DNA of 7,180 nt from Bacteroidales bacterium. GTDB lineage: Bacteria > Bacteroidota > Bacteroidia > Bacteroidales > JAOZQN01. This document shows positions 5,831-7,180 of the stretch, one piece after another. The stretch's first letter is position 1, and every line of letters begins with the position of its first letter. The position numbers and the translations under genes are program-made. Location of the stretch: NCBI GenBank assembly GCA_029938985.1, contig JAOZTW010000257.1, positions 1-7,180 of the forward strand, in the 5' to 3' direction. Under the pieces are notes generated by a model. The model did no database searches, was not told the DNA's origin, and was given only the letters and a program-made list of their open reading frames with translations.

Positions 5831-5877
5831 TTGCAAGATACTGTAACACTGTTTTATATAGTATTTGCAATTTTATT
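5831..5877 (+). terminator. Likely terminator of the carboxylase gene
   Basis: TTGCAAGATACT (5831-5842) pairs with AGTATTTGCAA (5860-5870), with one bulged base and a 17-base loop, and is followed by TTTTATT. It starts 19 bases after the stop codon. The stem is AT-rich and the loop long, so it is weaker than the terminator at 1571-1605. Confidence 0.5.
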
Positions 5878-5924
5878 AAAAACAATTTCAATAAATTTGT
5901 AAAATACATACAAAGCGAATAAAC

Positions 5925-6073
5925 GGCTACCCACGTAAAGTTGCACGGTCTAAAATATCGACTATCCACGTAAAGTTGGACTGTACTGAAAATATGAGCA
6001 ACACGTTAACAAGTACCTATCGGCACGTTGGCAAGTGTTGAATTTAAAATTGTCTAACTTTACGTGGGTAGCC
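5925..6073. mobile_element. 149-bp non-coding element with 18-bp perfect inverted ends
   Basis: GGCTACCCACGTAAAGTT at 5925-5942 is exactly inverted at 6056-6073. A third, direct copy of the left end lies inside at 5960-5984, matching at 21 of 25 positions with a period of 35 bases. No convincing target duplication flanks the ends (CGAATAAAC on the left, AAAATATCT on the right). There is no coding capacity. It could be a MITE, an internally deleted insertion sequence with a duplicated end, or a binding-site array with one inverted member. Confidence 0.7.
6002..6036. repeat. 13-bp direct repeat with 22-bp period
   Basis: CACGTTAACAAGT (6002-6014) recurs as CACGTTGGCAAGT (6024-6036), 11 of 13 positions, exactly 22 bases apart, about two helical turns. 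Outer CAACAC/GTGTTG arms (5999-6004 and 6035-6040) also make the whole stretch weakly palindromic. It lies inside the 5925-6073 element. Confidence 0.55.
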
Positions 6074-6120
6074 AAAATATCTGATTATAACTAATTTTGT
6101 TGAAAAATAAAAATCAGTCT

Positions 6121-6178
6121 AATCTGTGTTATCCGTGTTCCAATTTTTGCGATGATAGGAACACAGATAACACAGATT
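6121..6178. repeat. Long hairpin with 21-bp stem
   Basis: The arms 6121-6141 and 6158-6178 are inverted with a single mismatch around a 16-base loop. On the - strand the right arm and its flank read as short units, AATCTGTAG, AATCTGTGTT and ATCTGTGTTCC (6194 back to 6158), so the stem is built from a tandem AATCTGTGTT-like word that I recognise as widespread in Bacteroidota intergenic DNA. No T-run follows and no gene adjoins it, so a terminator role is unlikely. Confidence 0.75.
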
Positions 6179-6302
6179 CTACAGATTAACACAAATTTTG
6201 TTATTTTTTTATAAATTATCTATGATATAATTTACTGAATATCAACAAACTGTAATTTCAACAAAATCAGTTATAATCAGTTTATTTAAAATAAAATACA
6301 AT

Positions 6303-6387
6303 CTTTTATGAGTAAAGCGTTCACGCTTTACTCGTTTGATTATCAGTTAGTTTTACGTGTAAAGCGTGGACGCTTTTCGCATAAAAG
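6303..6387. repeat. 85-bp element with two hairpins and inverted ends
   Basis: The outer ends CTTTTATG (6303-6310) and CATAAAAG (6380-6387) are exact inverted repeats, and the inversion runs inward to 15 of 17 positions. Each half also folds on itself. Hairpin A (6310-6333) has a perfect 10-bp stem GAGTAAAGCG with loop TTCA; hairpin B (6357-6380) has an AAAGCG stem, a mismatch, outer pairs and loop TGGA. TTATCAGTT between them (6340-6348) also occurs in the REP leaders at 137-145 and 2960-2968. It looks like a bipartite REP unit of a different palindrome class. Confidence 0.65.
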
Positions 6388-6418
6388 TATATTTTATCAC
6401 AATATTTGACTGTAAACC
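6381..6418 (-). repeat. 38-bp dispersed repeat
   Basis: On the - strand this matches 1779-1816 at 35 of 38 positions, and its outer 18 bases (6400-6417) are identical to 1984-2001. It abuts the right end of the 85-bp hairpin element and overlaps it by seven bases. Confidence 0.7.
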
Positions 6419-6420
6419 AA

Positions 6421-6796
6421 AAAATTATATATTTCTATCAATATATTTTGTACTTCTGGTGCAAAAATAAAAAAGACCTCAATTGTCTATAAGAGCCAAA
6501 TTTTAAATACTTTTACTGCCAAACAGACCTACCGTCCTTAATAGAAAAAAACTGAGATTATCTAAAACTAAATTCAAAATTTTAAAAATAATTAACAAAT
6601 TAAAAAAAGATTTCATAAAAATATTGTGATTTGTATCATCAGTTTAATTTATATACATAGTTACACATTAGGTTGCATCAAAAAAGTTATTTTAGAAACC
6701 TTTTTGATTATATTTCGTTCAAAATGATATATTAATTAAAAGAAAATTATTAATTTTGAAACTTCAAAAAACTTAGTGGAAATGAAATAATAAGTA
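6421..6796. other. Gene-free AT-rich stretch
   Basis: No open frame with recognisable protein features was seen on either strand. A - strand TATTTTTG at 6461-6468 matches the -7 promoter box, but no correctly spaced TTG and no gene downstream were found. A short 12-base inverted repeat at 6677-6688/6697-6708 is the only other structure noted. It may be decayed sequence. Confidence 0.5.
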
Positions 6797-6956
6797 TGCA
6801 ATGATACAATTATTCAATGGTTCAATTATTCAATGGTTCAATTATTCAATGGTTCAATTATTCAATTATTCAATGGTTCAATTATTCAATGGTTTAATGG
6901 TTCAATGGTTCAATTATTCAATGGTTTAATGGTTCAATGGTTCAATGATACAATTA
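6797..6956 (+). repeat. Twenty-unit 8-bp tandem array
   Basis: From 6797 the sequence reads in unbroken 8-base register for 20 units. The inner 16 (6813-6940) use only three words: TTCAATTA, TTCAATGG and TTTAATGG. A 32-base supra-unit (TTCAATTA, TTCAATGG, TTTAATGG, TTCAATGG) is perfectly doubled at 6877-6908 and 6909-6940. Both borders carry the same 14 bases, CAATGATACAATTA (6799-6812 and 6943-6956). The unit length is not a multiple of three and no gene contains it. Slippage is the likely origin, so copy number probably varies between strains. Confidence 0.92.
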
Positions 6957-7180
6957 AATGATTATAAACCAATAGATTAAAAATACAACTGTGTGAAAAT
7001 TTTTGTATGGGTACTTAATTAATTTTTCATTTTCACTTAATTAACAACTAAAGTTTTTGCTTTCATTTTATATTGATTATCAATAATTTATAAAATTAAT
7101 TTTACTTATATACTATTAAAATAATATTATAAAACACTTATAATAAGATAATTACAAATGCAATTACCAAAATAGTATAA
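6957..7180. other. Gene-free right edge
   Basis: No gene is seen. Minor structures are a direct repeat of ACTTAATTAA (7013-7022 and 7035-7044) and the short dyad ATTGAT-T-ATCAAT (7072-7084). In sequence this AT-rich neither is compelling. The region could be the upstream region of a gene outside the window. Confidence 0.4.

Noticed and set aside
6461..6468. - strand TATTTTTG matching the -7 promoter box
   Set aside because: No TTG at the right distance and no open frame downstream on that strand. The match is easily made by chance in AT-rich DNA.
6677..6708. 12-base inverted repeat as a terminator
   Set aside because: No gene ends nearby, the stem is almost all A-T, and no T-run follows.
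6797..6956. CRISPR array
   Set aside because: Units are contiguous 8-mers without spacers, and no cas-like gene is present.

Overview
The window looks like an AT-rich Bacteroidota chromosome. The base composition is very low in G+C, the genes lack clear Shine-Dalgarno sequences, and one gene has a clear Bacteroidota-type promoter (TTG, 19 bases, TAnnTTTG). It also carries an outer-membrane barrel of a family typical of this phylum (DUF6089) and palindromes with the GCTTTAGC core that accompany REP-associated transposases there. Five protein genes are supported, all on the + strand. They fill only about 62% of the window; the rest is unusually rich in small repeats.

Layout. Bases 1-417 hold a repeat block, a degenerate REP-like palindrome and copy 1 of a 124-bp MITE with perfect 8-bp target duplications. 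Bases 418-1551 carry a DUF6089 barrel gene and a 64-residue gene with its own, probably leaderless, promoter, closed by a strong terminator at 1571-1605. Bases 1606-2108 hold MITE copy 2, inverted relative to copy 1 and inserted inside an older inverted-repeat element, plus a hairpin. Bases 2109-2897 encode a methylglutaconyl-CoA hydratase-like crotonase. Bases 2898-3211 hold an 11-bp tandem repeat and a two-hairpin REP unit. Bases 3212-3796 encode a full-length Y1-transposase-like (RAYT) protein that has lost its HUH motif and apparently its catalytic tyrosine. Bases 3811-5811 encode a biotin carboxylase/BCCP fusion, most likely the methylcrotonyl-CoA carboxylase alpha subunit. Bases 5812-7180 are gene-free but hold a likely terminator, a 149-bp element with 18-bp perfect terminal inverted repeats, a 21-bp-stem hairpin, an 85-bp double-hairpin element and a 160-bp array of twenty 8-bp units.

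How the genes work together. The crotonase and the carboxylase fit consecutive steps of leucine/isovalerate breakdown: methylcrotonyl-CoA carboxylation, then methylglutaconyl-CoA hydration. The carboxyltransferase (beta) subunit is not in the window. The RAYT-like gene sits between them, 14 bases ahead of the carboxylase. Its open frame with missing catalytic residues is the best candidate here for something unusual: a retained, possibly repurposed, transposase fold beside its own REP-type palindromes. The second highlight is the MITE pair, whose boundaries the 8-bp duplications fix to the base.
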